A stretch of 64,000 nucleotides of DNA from NCBI RefSeq assembly GCF_039994875.1, contig NZ_CP121196.1, forward strand, positions 2,356,001 to 2,420,000, given 5' to 3'. How positions within the stretch are numbered: the stretch's first letter is position 1; the number at the start of each line of letters is the position of its first letter. Under the pieces are notes generated by a model. The model made no database searches, was not told the DNA's origin, and saw nothing but the letters and a program-made list of their open reading frames with translations. Shown in pieces: positions 35,036 to 44,134 of this stretch. The stretch is from Telmatobacter sp. DSM 110680. GTDB lineage: Bacteria; Acidobacteriota; Terriglobia; Terriglobales; Acidobacteriaceae. Position numbers and translations under genes: made by a program.

Positions 35036-36362
35036 AAGGCACGTAAGGAAACGCAAGCCCTCGGCCATTCGCCGGGCATGGCTGTTCTGTTTTCTGCTGG
35101 CGCTTCCTACGTTTCTTTTTGCCGGGATTCTTCTGTGGCAGCAACATGTAACCGCCGCGCCCACTTTTCTGCTTTTGTTTTGCCTCTTTATTTATCTTCT
35201 GCTAATAGCCGCATCGCTTATTGAGGGCCTGATGCGCCCGCTGCAGACGCTCTCCAACGTTGTCTCATCGCTGCGTGAAGGGGACTACTCGTTCCGCGCT
35301 CGCGGTGCAAGTTCCGCCGACGCGCTTGGCGAACTGGCCTCGGAGATTAACGCGCTCGCGGATTTACTGCAGAAGCAACGTGTGCGATCTCTCGAGGCAA
35401 CGGCCCTACTGGCGCGCATTCTTGAGGTGATGCATGCGCCGCTCTTCGCCTTCGATCGCGAAGACCTTCTCCAGCTTGTGAATAATGCTGGAGCACAGCT
35501 CTTGGGCCGTCCTCTGGCACGGTGCTTTGGCCACAGCGCCGCAGAGTTGGGATTGGAGAACCTCCTCGCTTCTTCAGACCAGACCGTTCACTCCTTCGGA
35601 ACAAGGCCTTCACGCTGGCTTCTGCGCAAGGCGCTCTTCCGGCAGGATGGCGCGCCGCATACTCTCCTACTGCTTGCCGATGTGAGTCAGCCTTTGCAGG
35701 AAGAGGAACAGATTGCATGGAAGCGCTTGATTCGCGTGCTGGGGCACGAGCTTTCAAATTCATTGGCACCCATTAAATCCATTGCGGGAAGCTTGCTGGC
35801 GCGCGCGGAGAAAATCAGCGGAGACGAGTCGACAGTTCACGATTTCCGCCGTGGGCTCAGCGTTATCGAAAGTCGAGCGGATTCGTTACATCGCTTCGTC
35901 CAGTCCTACCGCCTTCTTGCTCAATTGCCGCCGCCTCACCTCAAGGCCGTACAGGCAGGTCCTTTGCTCGAACGAGTTGCGCTTCTTGAACAACGTGTGC
36001 CGGTCCAGCTCGATCCCGGCCCGACCGTCCTGCTCAATGCCGATCCCGATCAACTCGAGCAGATGTTTATCAATTTACTGACGAACGCGGTCGACGCTTC
36101 TCTTTCCAATGGGGCTAAGCCGGTGCGGATTGGATGGCGCGTTGCGGAATCGAATTTAGTGGTTGGCATTGAGGACAGCGGGTTAGGCATTGCCAACACT
36201 GAAAATCTCTTTGTGCCGTTTTACACAACCAAACCAAAAGGCAGCGGTGTCGGGCTTGCGCTGGCACAACAGATTGCTCGTGCCCATGGGGGCGAGATTC
36301 GCCTTGTAAATCGCGAGGATGGCCCCGGAGCTAGAGCCATCATCCATCTGCCGATAGCGTAG
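35025..36362 (+). CDS. NtrY/NtrB-like membrane sensor histidine kinase
   Basis: The 445-residue kinase overlaps the regulator gene by 11 bp. Two close membrane helices (about 20-65, with almost no periplasmic loop) lead to a HAMP domain (MRPLQTLSNVVSSLREGDYSF) and a PAS-like domain (LEVMHAPLFAFDREDLLQLV). The H-box has His241 in GHELSNSLAPIKSI. The ATPase domain has N-box FINLLTNAVDAS, G1 IEDSGLGI, F-box PFYTTKP and G2 GSGVGLALAQQIA. The lack of a periplasmic sensor suggests it reads a signal inside the membrane or cell. It ends the export operon, four bases from the end of the convergent diguanylate cyclase. Confidence 0.95.
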   Translation: MAYERHVRKRKPSAIRRAWLFCFLLALPTFLFAGILLWQQHVTAAPTFLLLFCLFIYLLLIAASLIEGLMRPLQTLSNVVSSLREGDYSFRARGASSADALGELASEINALADLLQKQRVRSLEATALLARILEVMHAPLFAFDREDLLQLVNNAGAQLLGRPLARCFGHSAAELGLENLLASSDQTVHSFGTRPSRWLLRKALFRQDGAPHTLLLLADVSQPLQEEEQIAWKRLIRVLGHELSNSLAPIKSIAGSLLARAEKISGDESTVHDFRRGLSVIESRADSLHRFVQSYRLLAQLPPPHLKAVQAGPLLERVALLEQRVPVQLDPGPTVLLNADPDQLEQMFINLLTNAVDASLSNGAKPVRIGWRVAESNLVVGIEDSGLGIANTENLFVPFYTTKPKGSGVGLALAQQIARAHGGEIRLVNREDGPGARAIIHLPIA

Positions 36363-36366
36363 TGTT

Positions 36367-39282
36367 TCAGCCGGCTGCGGAAATCGAAACGACGTTAGGT
36401 TTTATCTCCGTCGCCATCACGCAATTGCGACCGGCATTCTTAGCGCGATAGAGCGCTGCGTCGGCGATCTGGATCATCTCTTCGTAGTTCGTCGGGAAAC
36501 CTGCGGCCACGCCGAAGCTTGCCGTGACTGAGAAAGTCCTGTCACCTTCTCCCAGGCACGCCGCCTCGACAGTAGCACGAAGGTGTTCGGCCCGATTGCG
36601 TGCAGCTTCAAAATCTGATCCTGGGAGAATGAGCAGAAACTCCTCACCACCGTAGCGCCCTACCCAGTCATAACTACGAACCGCGCGCTGGAAGATGCCG
36701 CCGGTTTCGCGGAGCGTAAGGTCGCCGGCCACGTGGCCCATAGCATCGTTCACGCGTTTGAAGTAATCCAGATCGACAAGGATGATGCTCAGCGGAGTTC
36801 CATCGCGTTGAGAGCGATCAACCTCCCCGCGCAAGCGCTCCACGATGATGCGGTGATTCCACAAGCCGGTCAGGCCATCGTGTTCCGCAAAATGGCGCAT
36901 CTGTTCACGCGTCCGCACCAGTTCTGTTTTCTCTCGCTCGAGGTCTTGCGTGCGACCCTTGACGGCCTCTTCAAGTTGCCGCTTCTGCCGCATTAGCTGA
37001 CCGACTCGGCGTCGCCACGTCCATACCGCCAGCACCAGGGTGATGAGTCCTAATTCCCACTTGATGTATTTGTCCTGCCACCACAGCGGAGTGATCGTGA
37101 AGGCGTACGATGCTACCGGCGAAACCGTGCTGCCAGCAGCATTCACACCCTTCACTTCGAAGCGATAATTGCCCGGCTCCAGATGGCGATAATGAACCGT
37201 CATTTCGCGCGTTTCTTCCCACCCAGAATCTTGCTCGCCTACCAGACGATATCGAATGCCGATGTCCTGCGTGTCCTTGAATGAAAGAAGGGCCATCGAA
37301 ATCGTCAGCTGGTTTGAGCTCCACTTAACCGAGCCGCCGTCTGTGATCGGCACGGTTCCAAGCATCACTTGTGAGATTGCCGGCGGAGGAGGAGATCCGG
37401 CCAGGGCATCCTGCGGCGCGATCAGGTGGCTTAACCCTCCTGACGTGCCAATCCACATGCTGCCGTCATGGTCTTCGGTAAGAGCAAAACTGTCGGTGTC
37501 ATTCCAGATCAGCCCGTCGTCCTGCGTGAAGCTTCGCCAGCGATGTCCGTCGAACACAGTGACGCCGGCATCTTCGCCAACCCACAGCCAGCCGCGGTGA
37601 TCCACAACCAGAGACACAATTTCTTCCGACATCAAGGGCGGACGCCCGATATGTTCGGCCGAGGTTACCTTGTAATCGCTGACGCGCAATCGCATCAGGT
37701 CCTGAGACGGCCCCGCAACCCAGATATCCCCGTTCCAGTCAACGGTGATTAGATCCGGCTTTGCGCCCGATTTACCCGGATCAATCGCGTGCCATCCAAT
37801 CGCATCGTGCTTGAAGAGACCCGCATCGGAAGTCGCCCACAAATTGCCGGCCTGATCCACGCTCATGTCTGTGAATCGGATTGCGGTTTTGGGAAAAACA
37901 GCATCAAGCACCGGATGAGCATTACGATCATCACCCGCCGGATCCACAACAAACATCCCGTTCACCGTAGCGATCCAAAGCCGGTGTGGTCCGTCAGCCA
38001 GAATCTGATACACCGCCGGCAACGTCTGCTGCGTAGCAGTCAGCGTTTTCTGGTCAATCCTCGTCAGGCTTCCGGCAAGACTTCCCATCCATATAGCTCC
38101 GTCCGCGCTGATCGCCAGCGATCCCGCACGGGCAACTTGGACCTTCGGCGATTGCCAGATCTTCGGAGTATTGCTCTTGGCAGGGATAAAGCTCAGTCCA
38201 GAATCTGTGCCGATCCACAGTCTTCCCTGGTGGTCGCGTTGAACCGCCCACACCAGGTTGTCGCTCAACCCGTCATTCTGGGTATAAGCTTCCCAACGAT
38301 CTTCTCCTACCCAGCGAAGCAGACCGTGCCCTACGACACCCATCCAGATCGATCCTTCGCGGTCGACGAAAAGTTCCTGGATTTCAAAAGGCGACAGACC
38401 ATTGTGTTCAGTAACCAGTCGCCAATGGTCCTTATCCCAGAGTGCCAGCGTAGAGCCGTGCGCTGTGAGAATGCGGCCCTGATTGTCCTCTGCCAGTGTT
38501 GGGTAGGCCTCAGATGTCGCTCCTCCCGGAAGGTCGCGCACATCAGCACGGCTGCCGTCGGGCATCATCTCAACAACGTTCGCATTGCTGCGCAGCCAGA
38601 TGTGTCCGTTGCGCGCTACCATCATCGTCACCCACTGCTCTTCGGGCAACTTCAGCGATGCACGCAATCGCGTTGTCTGGCCGTCTTTCAAGCGGCAAAG
38701 ATCTTTGTCGCAGCCGTACCACAACGAACCCTCGGGTCCGTACAACACGCTCCAGACGAATCCGCCATTAAGATTCAGCGGCTCTGCAACCCAATCGTCA
38801 TTTCCACGACGCTTCAACACCACGCCGTGACTGCTCGATGCCGTGACCACCTCGTCCGGCTTAATCGACGTAAATGTAGTGCCCGTGGGATGCGTGAATT
38901 CGTTTAGAGCGTAAGGGAGGCGCACCTCGGCGAATCTGCCATCCTTGCGTTCGAAGTAGATGCCCGCTGTCGTTCCTACCCAAAGAGTTCCGTCGAGGCC
39001 GATATAAACGTTGTCGATGATCCGATCAGGGATGCCTTCCGCAGCGCCGTAGCGCTGGAACTGGCTGCCGTCATAGCGATAGAGGCCATTCTGTGTGCCC
39101 ATCCACAGATAGCCGATGCGGTCCTGCTGAATCGAGGTGATGTTGGGATTGCCCAGCCCTTGAATGTATCCCTTGAAACTATATCGCTGTGCCGGCGATG
39201 ACGCACAAAACCCGCATAGCAGCGCGAGCACTGTGACCGCGCGCCACCATCTGTTACTCGATTTGGGAGTCCAATTCGTCAA
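36367..39282 (-). CDS. Two-component-type propeller / Y_Y_Y diguanylate cyclase
   Basis: The 971-residue protein starts at TTG 39282 with a signal segment (WRAVTVLALLCGFCASSPAQ). Residues about 45-630 are repeated propeller blades of the W-x-G-T type (IGYLWMGTQNGLYRYDG, LWVGTTAGIYFE, MWIGTSGGLSHL), a ligand-binding ring as in hybrid two-component sensors. A Y_Y_Y domain (HLEPGNYRFEVKGVNAAG) and one membrane helix (YIKWELGLITLVLAVWTW) follow, then a coiled coil. The C-terminal GGDEF domain has GGEEF at 878-882 with an RSYD inhibition site five residues before. It should make c-di-GMP in response to an extracellular ligand, perhaps a carbohydrate. It has no EAL domain, unlike the enzyme at 6778. 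Confidence 0.94.
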   Translation of the reverse strand: MTNWTPKSSNRWWRAVTVLALLCGFCASSPAQRYSFKGYIQGLGNPNITSIQQDRIGYLWMGTQNGLYRYDGSQFQRYGAAEGIPDRIIDNVYIGLDGTLWVGTTAGIYFERKDGRFAEVRLPYALNEFTHPTGTTFTSIKPDEVVTASSSHGVVLKRRGNDDWVAEPLNLNGGFVWSVLYGPEGSLWYGCDKDLCRLKDGQTTRLRASLKLPEEQWVTMMVARNGHIWLRSNANVVEMMPDGSRADVRDLPGGATSEAYPTLAEDNQGRILTAHGSTLALWDKDHWRLVTEHNGLSPFEIQELFVDREGSIWMGVVGHGLLRWVGEDRWEAYTQNDGLSDNLVWAVQRDHQGRLWIGTDSGLSFIPAKSNTPKIWQSPKVQVARAGSLAISADGAIWMGSLAGSLTRIDQKTLTATQQTLPAVYQILADGPHRLWIATVNGMFVVDPAGDDRNAHPVLDAVFPKTAIRFTDMSVDQAGNLWATSDAGLFKHDAIGWHAIDPGKSGAKPDLITVDWNGDIWVAGPSQDLMRLRVSDYKVTSAEHIGRPPLMSEEIVSLVVDHRGWLWVGEDAGVTVFDGHRWRSFTQDDGLIWNDTDSFALTEDHDGSMWIGTSGGLSHLIAPQDALAGSPPPPAISQVMLGTVPITDGGSVKWSSNQLTISMALLSFKDTQDIGIRYRLVGEQDSGWEETREMTVHYRHLEPGNYRFEVKGVNAAGSTVSPVASYAFTITPLWWQDKYIKWELGLITLVLAVWTWRRRVGQLMRQKRQLEEAVKGRTQDLEREKTELVRTREQMRHFAEHDGLTGLWNHRIIVERLRGEVDRSQRDGTPLSIILVDLDYFKRVNDAMGHVAGDLTLRETGGIFQRAVRSYDWVGRYGGEEFLLILPGSDFEAARNRAEHLRATVEAACLGEGDRTFSVTASFGVAAGFPTNYEEMIQIADAALYRAKNAGRNCVMATEIKPNVVSISAAG

Positions 39283-39549
39283 GGTCCTGTCTTTCTCGGC
39301 TCTTGGATTGGGAATGCCGGTTTGCTCGGCAGAAATGGATCAACAGGTATCTCGGGGCCCATCTGGAAATTCTCGCTCTCGAATCTCTCGTTTTTCGGTA
39401 ACCCAAATATAGCCGTGAGCTGTCCGGGAGGACATGCCACTTTGGTCTAAGTTGTTGTGGATCAAAGGTGCAAAGGTAATCTTGGATGATTACCACTGTG
39501 CGGAAAGCAGACAGCTAGCTCTAAGAGCGTGATTCCGCCCGTGATGTGA

Positions 39550-40785
39550 TCAATCGCACATATAGGCGGTCTCAGAGAAGGCCGCCGAGGCACTGTCCAA
39601 GGTAATGTCCTCGACAGGCTGGGACGCAAAGAAACCATTCACCTGATCCAGAACGGCCTGGCCGGTTTTTGATTGATAGATGGACTTGCGGAGTCGTCCG
39701 CCACCGGGCACACCGTGCGTAAACCATGTCGCAAACTGCTTCATTTTGCCGGCCGTCTCGCCCAATCGAGCGTCGCGGGGAAGATCTTTGGTGGCTTCGG
39801 CTTCCGCCAGCAGCATTTCGAAGTAAGCCCGGATCATATGATGACGGTCAGAAAAGGTGGGATGATCATAGCTCCCGGTCGCCGTATACTGCGCAATCTG
39901 TCTGAAAATCCAAGGATTAGCCGCAGCAGCTCGTCCAATCATCACTGCATCGCACCCCGTCTGCGCCACCATCGCAGCGGCGTCCTCCGGCGTGCGGATA
40001 TCTCCATTGCCGACGACCGGGATGGTTACAGCCCGCTTCACCGACGCAATCCATTCCCAGCGAGCTTGCCCACTATAACCCTGTTCGCGGGTTCGCGCAT
40101 GCAGCGCGACGGCATTCAGGCCTTCCGCTTCCGCCATCCGGGCCAATTCTACGCATACGATCTGCGTGTCGCTCCAACCCATCCGAAACTTAACGGTGAA
40201 GGGAATCGTGACCGCTTTTCGAACGGTGCGGAAGATCTCGCCGATCTTGGGCAGATCGCGCAGCAGGCCTGATCCGCCGTTGCATCCCACGACTCGCTTG
40301 GCCGGGCAGCCCAGATTCAGATCTACCGTATCGAAACCCGTATCTTGCACAATGCGGGCGGCTTCCGCAAGTGTCTCGGCGTTTGATCCAAACAATTGTG
40401 CGCCGATCGGATGCTCGTCATCGTAAAAGGTCAAATAACGTTTGCGCTTCGCTTCCCGCATCCTTGAGAGGCCGTCCGCAGAGGTGAATTCCGTCATCAA
40501 TAATCCGCACCCGGACTGTGCATTCGTGACAGACTCCTCGACGGCTGCGATTTCTGTTCTCTGATCCTTGGCCTCTAATCCCTGATCCTTTGTAAATACG
40601 CTGGCGTGCCGGATAAAACGCCGAAAGACCGTGTCGGTCACACCCGCCATGGGCGCCAGCACTGTGGCAGGCGATACCGCCACCGGCCCAATGCGCATCT
40701 CCGGCGGCACGCGGACGCCCTCAGGCATTGCGTGCTCTCTGGGATTGTCCCAGTCCTTCTTAACTGTGAATCCTTTGCCAGCCAT
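39550..40785 (-). CDS. dusB: tRNA-dihydrouridine synthase (DusB type)
   Basis: The 411-residue flavoenzyme reduces uridines of the tRNA D-loop. FMN- and substrate-binding motifs are present: VLAPMAGVTDTVFRRF, catalytic Cys160 in LNLGCPAKRV, KFRMGWSD, ALHARTREQGYSG, and VVGNGDIRTPEDA with MIGRAAAANPWIF. The start has GGAAGAG nearby. It is longer than usual by an N-terminal extension and by a loop at residues about 61-91, part of which is a 21-bp duplication (KDQGLEA, KDQRTEI). The loop lies before SGCGLLMTEFTSADGL and leaves the catalytic core intact, so the enzyme is probably active. Confidence 0.94.
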   Translation of the reverse strand: MAGKGFTVKKDWDNPREHAMPEGVRVPPEMRIGPVAVSPATVLAPMAGVTDTVFRRFIRHASVFTKDQGLEAKDQRTEIAAVEESVTNAQSGCGLLMTEFTSADGLSRMREAKRKRYLTFYDDEHPIGAQLFGSNAETLAEAARIVQDTGFDTVDLNLGCPAKRVVGCNGGSGLLRDLPKIGEIFRTVRKAVTIPFTVKFRMGWSDTQIVCVELARMAEAEGLNAVALHARTREQGYSGQARWEWIASVKRAVTIPVVGNGDIRTPEDAAAMVAQTGCDAVMIGRAAAANPWIFRQIAQYTATGSYDHPTFSDRHHMIRAYFEMLLAEAEATKDLPRDARLGETAGKMKQFATWFTHGVPGGGRLRKSIYQSKTGQAVLDQVNGFFASQPVEDITLDSASAAFSETAYMCD

Positions 40786-40802
40786 TTAGAACTCTTCCAA
40801 AA

Positions 40803-41138
40803 TCAACTTGGCAATTCAGCCACGTGATAGACAAACGGCTTACCGCGGGAATCCGGATTCCAGCCCGCCGCCATCGCCTCTCGAATGTGCTCCTCTACCT
40901 TGGTCGGAGTGACAGTCGGGCGAGGAGGCTCAATCCGCATCCAACCGGCTTTTTGCGCTACCGTGGTCGGATATTCCAGAAAAAGCTCGCGTCGCACGAT
41001 TTCTGCAACCCTCACGTGGATCGAGATGCCTCTCCACTCTTGATCCGCAAGCCGTTGCTCCTCCCGATGAAGGTGCCAGATCAGTGGGAAACCGTCAATG
41101 GTCACCGCAGACTCAAGCGAGCGTTTGGCGCGTGGCAT
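40803..41138 (-). CDS. Small hypothetical protein
   Basis: This 111-residue protein was not recognised. It starts at ATG 41138 behind GGAGAGG. It has no signal or membrane segment. The first half looks like two beta strands and a helix (AVTIDGFPLIWHLHREEQ, GISIHVRVAEIVRRELFLEYP); the C-terminal half is proline-rich, then helical (PTKVEEHIREAMAAGW). It begins after rpmE and ends 17 bp before dusB on the same strand, so it may be co-transcribed with the translation genes. Codon use looks like its neighbours, supporting a real gene. Confidence 0.65.
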   Translation of the reverse strand: MPRAKRSLESAVTIDGFPLIWHLHREEQRLADQEWRGISIHVRVAEIVRRELFLEYPTTVAQKAGWMRIEPPRPTVTPTKVEEHIREAMAAGWNPDSRGKPFVYHVAELPS

Positions 41139-41208
41139 ACCTGGACACCTCTCCGATCGAAGGACCTAATGGTGCTTCAAGAACCTATGCAAGAGCTCGA
41201 ACGCAACA

Positions 41209-41232
41209 GGGCCTCCGCCATGGCGGAGGCCC
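41209..41232 (-). terminator. Terminator-like hairpin after rpmE
   Basis: GGGCCTCCGC and GCGGAGGCCC form a perfect 10-bp GC stem with a CATG loop. It lies 24 bp past the rpmE stop on the minus strand. Only a mixed TGTTGCGTT follows, so termination may be partial and could allow some read-through into the small gene at 41138. Confidence 0.7.
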
Positions 41233-41255
41233 AATCTCTCAGCGGTCGCTTGCAA

Positions 41256-41483
41256 CTACTTTGCCGGAGAAGCCTCAATGGCTTTGGCGTACTTGCGGCG
41301 GAACCGTTCTACGCGTCCAGCCGTGTCGACCAGGCGCTGCTTGCCGGTGAAGAACGGGTGGCAGTTCGAGCAGATTTCCACGTGAATGTCGCCCTTGTGG
41401 GTCGACCGCGTCTCAAAGTTGTTTCCGCAGGCGCACATTACCTTCACCGCGGCATAGTTGGGATGAATCTTTTCCTTGGGCAT
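41256..41483 (-). CDS. rpmE: 50S ribosomal protein L31 (zinc-binding type)
   Basis: From ATG 41483 the 75-residue protein starts [23 protein letters not shown] and has the zinc ligands C-x-C and C-x2-C ([15 protein letters not shown]), the mark of the primary, zinc-containing L31. The frame extends upstream to 41558, but the homologous start is MPKEKIHP. It is a protein of the large ribosomal subunit that bridges to the small subunit. It is divergent from the FG-GAP gene and precedes the small unknown gene and dusB. Confidence 0.96.
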   Translation of the reverse strand: MPKEKIHPNYAAVKVMCACGNNFETRSTHKGDIHVEICSNCHPFFTGKQRLVDTAGRVERFRRKYAKAIEASPAK

Positions 41484-41739
41484 CGCTAAAGACAAACCTT
41501 TCCTACAATCTTCCGTATCTATTGTATTGGGATTCATGGCACAGAGCAAACGATTCAAACCTCACCCCTTATATCGTCACTTCGCGCTGCTTATGTCACC
41601 CGGCAAAGCCGCTGTCCCTCCAGGGATACAAAGTCACTCAGAATTGGCCGGAAACTAGATATGGCCCCTCCCATGGGGCACCCCTCCCGCATGTCGGTAC
41701 ATCTAAACTCCCGTTGTTCTTTCCCTGGGGGTAAATACT

Positions 41740-43977
41740 TTGAAAAACCTGCATGTTCCTGTCGTGGTGGCGGGTGCGGCGATGTTCGGCCTTTTCGCTT
41801 CTCACTCACTGCTGAGCCAAACCCTTTCAAAACAGTTCGTTGTACCGCAGCAGCTCAGTGGAGTAACAAGCACTTTAATTGGAGTTGGCGACCTGAACGG
41901 CGATGGCCGTCCCGACATTCTCTATCAGAACAGCGCTCAGATCGCGACCGGCAACGGCACCTTCAAAACCATCGCTGAATCGATCACTTTTCCGCAGGGA
42001 TCAATCCTTGCTGACGTCAACGGCGATAAAAAGCTCGACGTCGTGGTGGCGGTCCCGGCTGATGAACAATGCGACTACAATCCTGACGGCTCCTCGTACT
42101 GCAATATCAATTCGGACGCTATGCTCAAGGTTTACTTCGGGAACGGAGATGGAACGTTTCGCACCGGCACCAGCTTTGACCTCGGTCAAGAAGGCGCCAA
42201 CCTCGCAACTTTGGCCATGGTTGACGTGAATGGAGATGGAAAACCCGATGCGATCGTGACGTTCGTCGGCTACTCAGAAGATCCCGCGTCGCAGGATGGT
42301 TTTGTTCTTCTCAATGACGGAACTGGAAATTTCAAACTAGCTCAGGGAACCTATGGCTATCGACCCGTGCTCGCCAGTGGCGACTTTAATGGCGATGGCA
42401 AGATCGATCTGGCTGTAGGCTTGGGCCCCACTATTCTCTACGGCAAAGGCGATGGCACCTTCACCACTGGAGCGTCCTATTCGCTGAATGCAAATGCCGC
42501 AGTTGTGGGTGACTTCAACCACGACGGGCATCTTGATCTTGCAGTATCCAATTACACCACCGGGATCTATACTCTTTGGGGACAAACCGGGGGAACCTTA
42601 GCCGCGCCCAAACTCATCTTCCCGTTCGGAGCCAGCTACATTCAGGCTGCTGACCTGAATCACGACGGCTATCTCGACCTGATTGCTGCCTCAAGTTCTT
42701 CCTTTGACGTATACACCAATCAGCGCAATGGCACCTTCTCCAGCCCACGCGTCTTCGCTGCTTCTGGAAATAGCTTCTATCCCTCGCAGTTCGGCCTGGC
42801 CGACTTCAACCGCGACGGCTACCTCGATATTGCCTTCCAGAATCAAGTCGCTTATGGAACTTCCGGTGCGTCTTTCAACGATCCAATCGTCACCCAAAGC
42901 GCATATGCAGGCGGCGTGGTAAGTGCTGACTTCAACAGCGACGGAATCGACGATGTCGCCATCATGAATTTTTCAACCGGAGCCGTGACTGTGTTTACAG
43001 GGTCGGGCAAAGGGTATTTCAATGCAGGTAAAACTTATGCCACCCCGATTATCTCCGGCAACATCGCGGTGGGAGACGTCAACGGTGACGGCGTCAAGGA
43101 CATCGTTGTCACAAGAGGCATCCAAAGTCCTGTCACCAACGCTGACGACGTGAGCGTCTTACTTGGCAATGCGGATGGAACATTCCGGAGCGCCATCTCG
43201 AGCAAGATACTTGGGGGCCCCGCTCCATACACCTACAATCGCCAGAGTTTTGCGGTGGATGTGAATCACGATGGCAAGGCAGACCTGATTGGCTACTGGG
43301 GAGTTGCGCTGGGTAAGGGCGATGGCACATTCTCCGCGCCAAAACCATTTCCGTCGCAGGCACTTCCGGTGATTGCCCTGGCCGTGGGAGACATCAATCA
43401 TGACGGCAACGAGGACATCATGGTTGCAGAATCCACAAACGCGTCCATCTTCACGCTCGTTGGTGACGGCCATGGAAACTTCACAGTGAAGAACACCGAA
43501 AAACTCAACTACACACACCCGCAGATCAACGCGCTCACCCTTGGAGATATCAACGGAGATGGCAGTCTCGATCTGATCTATGACTATTCCGCCAGTCCCA
43601 CCGTCGGATCCTACGATCGCATTGTCGTCGAGTTTAACGATGGATCGGGCACGTTCGGAAACGCAGTTGGCGTTCGTCTGCCCTATGAAGGAAGCGCCGC
43701 ATACAACACCTTGCTGGTCGATGATTTCAACCGCGATGGCAAAATGGATATCCTTGACGTGATGGGCGGAGGCTACGTCTATCAGCCCACGAGTGGAGAT
43801 TCCATTCTCATCAACGGCACAGGCGGTGGAGGCCTCGCAGCGCCACAGTACTTCCCATTGCAGATGATCGACGGAGTTGCACTCGATATAAATGGTGACG
43901 GCGCTCCCGATCTTGCCGGACCGTCGTTGGACAATGTTGGCGTCGAACGCGTTTTGAATACGGGCGCAAAACAATAA
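41740..43977 (+). CDS. Secreted FG-GAP/VCBS repeat protein (14 blades)
   Basis: The 745-residue protein begins at TTG 41740 behind GGGGG, with a signal peptide (VPVVVAGAAMFGLFASHSLLSQ). I count 14 copies of the calcium-binding blade motif D-x-N-x-D-G-x-x-D or a close variant (GDLNGDGRPDI, ADVNGDKKLDV, VDVNGDGKPDA and so on to LDINGDGAPDL), spaced roughly 40-60 residues. Fourteen blades would make two seven-bladed integrin-like propellers. No membrane anchor or sorting domain is visible at the C-terminus. Such proteins often bind carbohydrate or other surface ligands, but the ligand here is unknown. A strong terminator follows, so the gene is probably monocistronic. Confidence 0.92.
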   Translation: MKNLHVPVVVAGAAMFGLFASHSLLSQTLSKQFVVPQQLSGVTSTLIGVGDLNGDGRPDILYQNSAQIATGNGTFKTIAESITFPQGSILADVNGDKKLDVVVAVPADEQCDYNPDGSSYCNINSDAMLKVYFGNGDGTFRTGTSFDLGQEGANLATLAMVDVNGDGKPDAIVTFVGYSEDPASQDGFVLLNDGTGNFKLAQGTYGYRPVLASGDFNGDGKIDLAVGLGPTILYGKGDGTFTTGASYSLNANAAVVGDFNHDGHLDLAVSNYTTGIYTLWGQTGGTLAAPKLIFPFGASYIQAADLNHDGYLDLIAASSSSFDVYTNQRNGTFSSPRVFAASGNSFYPSQFGLADFNRDGYLDIAFQNQVAYGTSGASFNDPIVTQSAYAGGVVSADFNSDGIDDVAIMNFSTGAVTVFTGSGKGYFNAGKTYATPIISGNIAVGDVNGDGVKDIVVTRGIQSPVTNADDVSVLLGNADGTFRSAISSKILGGPAPYTYNRQSFAVDVNHDGKADLIGYWGVALGKGDGTFSAPKPFPSQALPVIALAVGDINHDGNEDIMVAESTNASIFTLVGDGHGNFTVKNTEKLNYTHPQINALTLGDINGDGSLDLIYDYSASPTVGSYDRIVVEFNDGSGTFGNAVGVRLPYEGSAAYNTLLVDDFNRDGKMDILDVMGGGYVYQPTSGDSILINGTGGGGLAAPQYFPLQMIDGVALDINGDGAPDLAGPSLDNVGVERVLNTGAKQ

Positions 43978-44002
43978 AGGCGTGTCACCACAGTTGCAAT
44001 TC

Positions 44003-44034
44003 AGCGGCCGAATCGAAAGATTCGGCCGCTTTTC
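44003..44034 (+). terminator. Strong intrinsic terminator of the FG-GAP gene
   Basis: A perfect 12-bp stem (AGCGGCCGAATC with GATTCGGCCGCT) with a GAAA tetraloop is followed by TTTTCTTT. It starts 26 bp after the stop codon and is one of the clearest intrinsic terminators in the window. Confidence 0.92.
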
Positions 44035-44134
44035 TTTCCCTCAGAAATCATTGCAATCAAGACAACGCGCCTAGCAATCAGCCCCTCCAATAGGGGTGCA
44101 CGAGCGCAAGCAAATTAACTAGGGGTAATACTAT

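Noticed and set aside
37789..38907. A 372-codon open frame on the plus strand
   Set aside because: It lies wholly opposite the propeller diguanylate cyclase, is rich in Arg/His/Ser as antisense frames of GC-rich genes are, and matches no family.
40561..40590. CRISPR-like or tandem repeat array in dusB
   Set aside because: Only two 9-bp copies within a single coding loop; reported instead as a short in-frame duplication.
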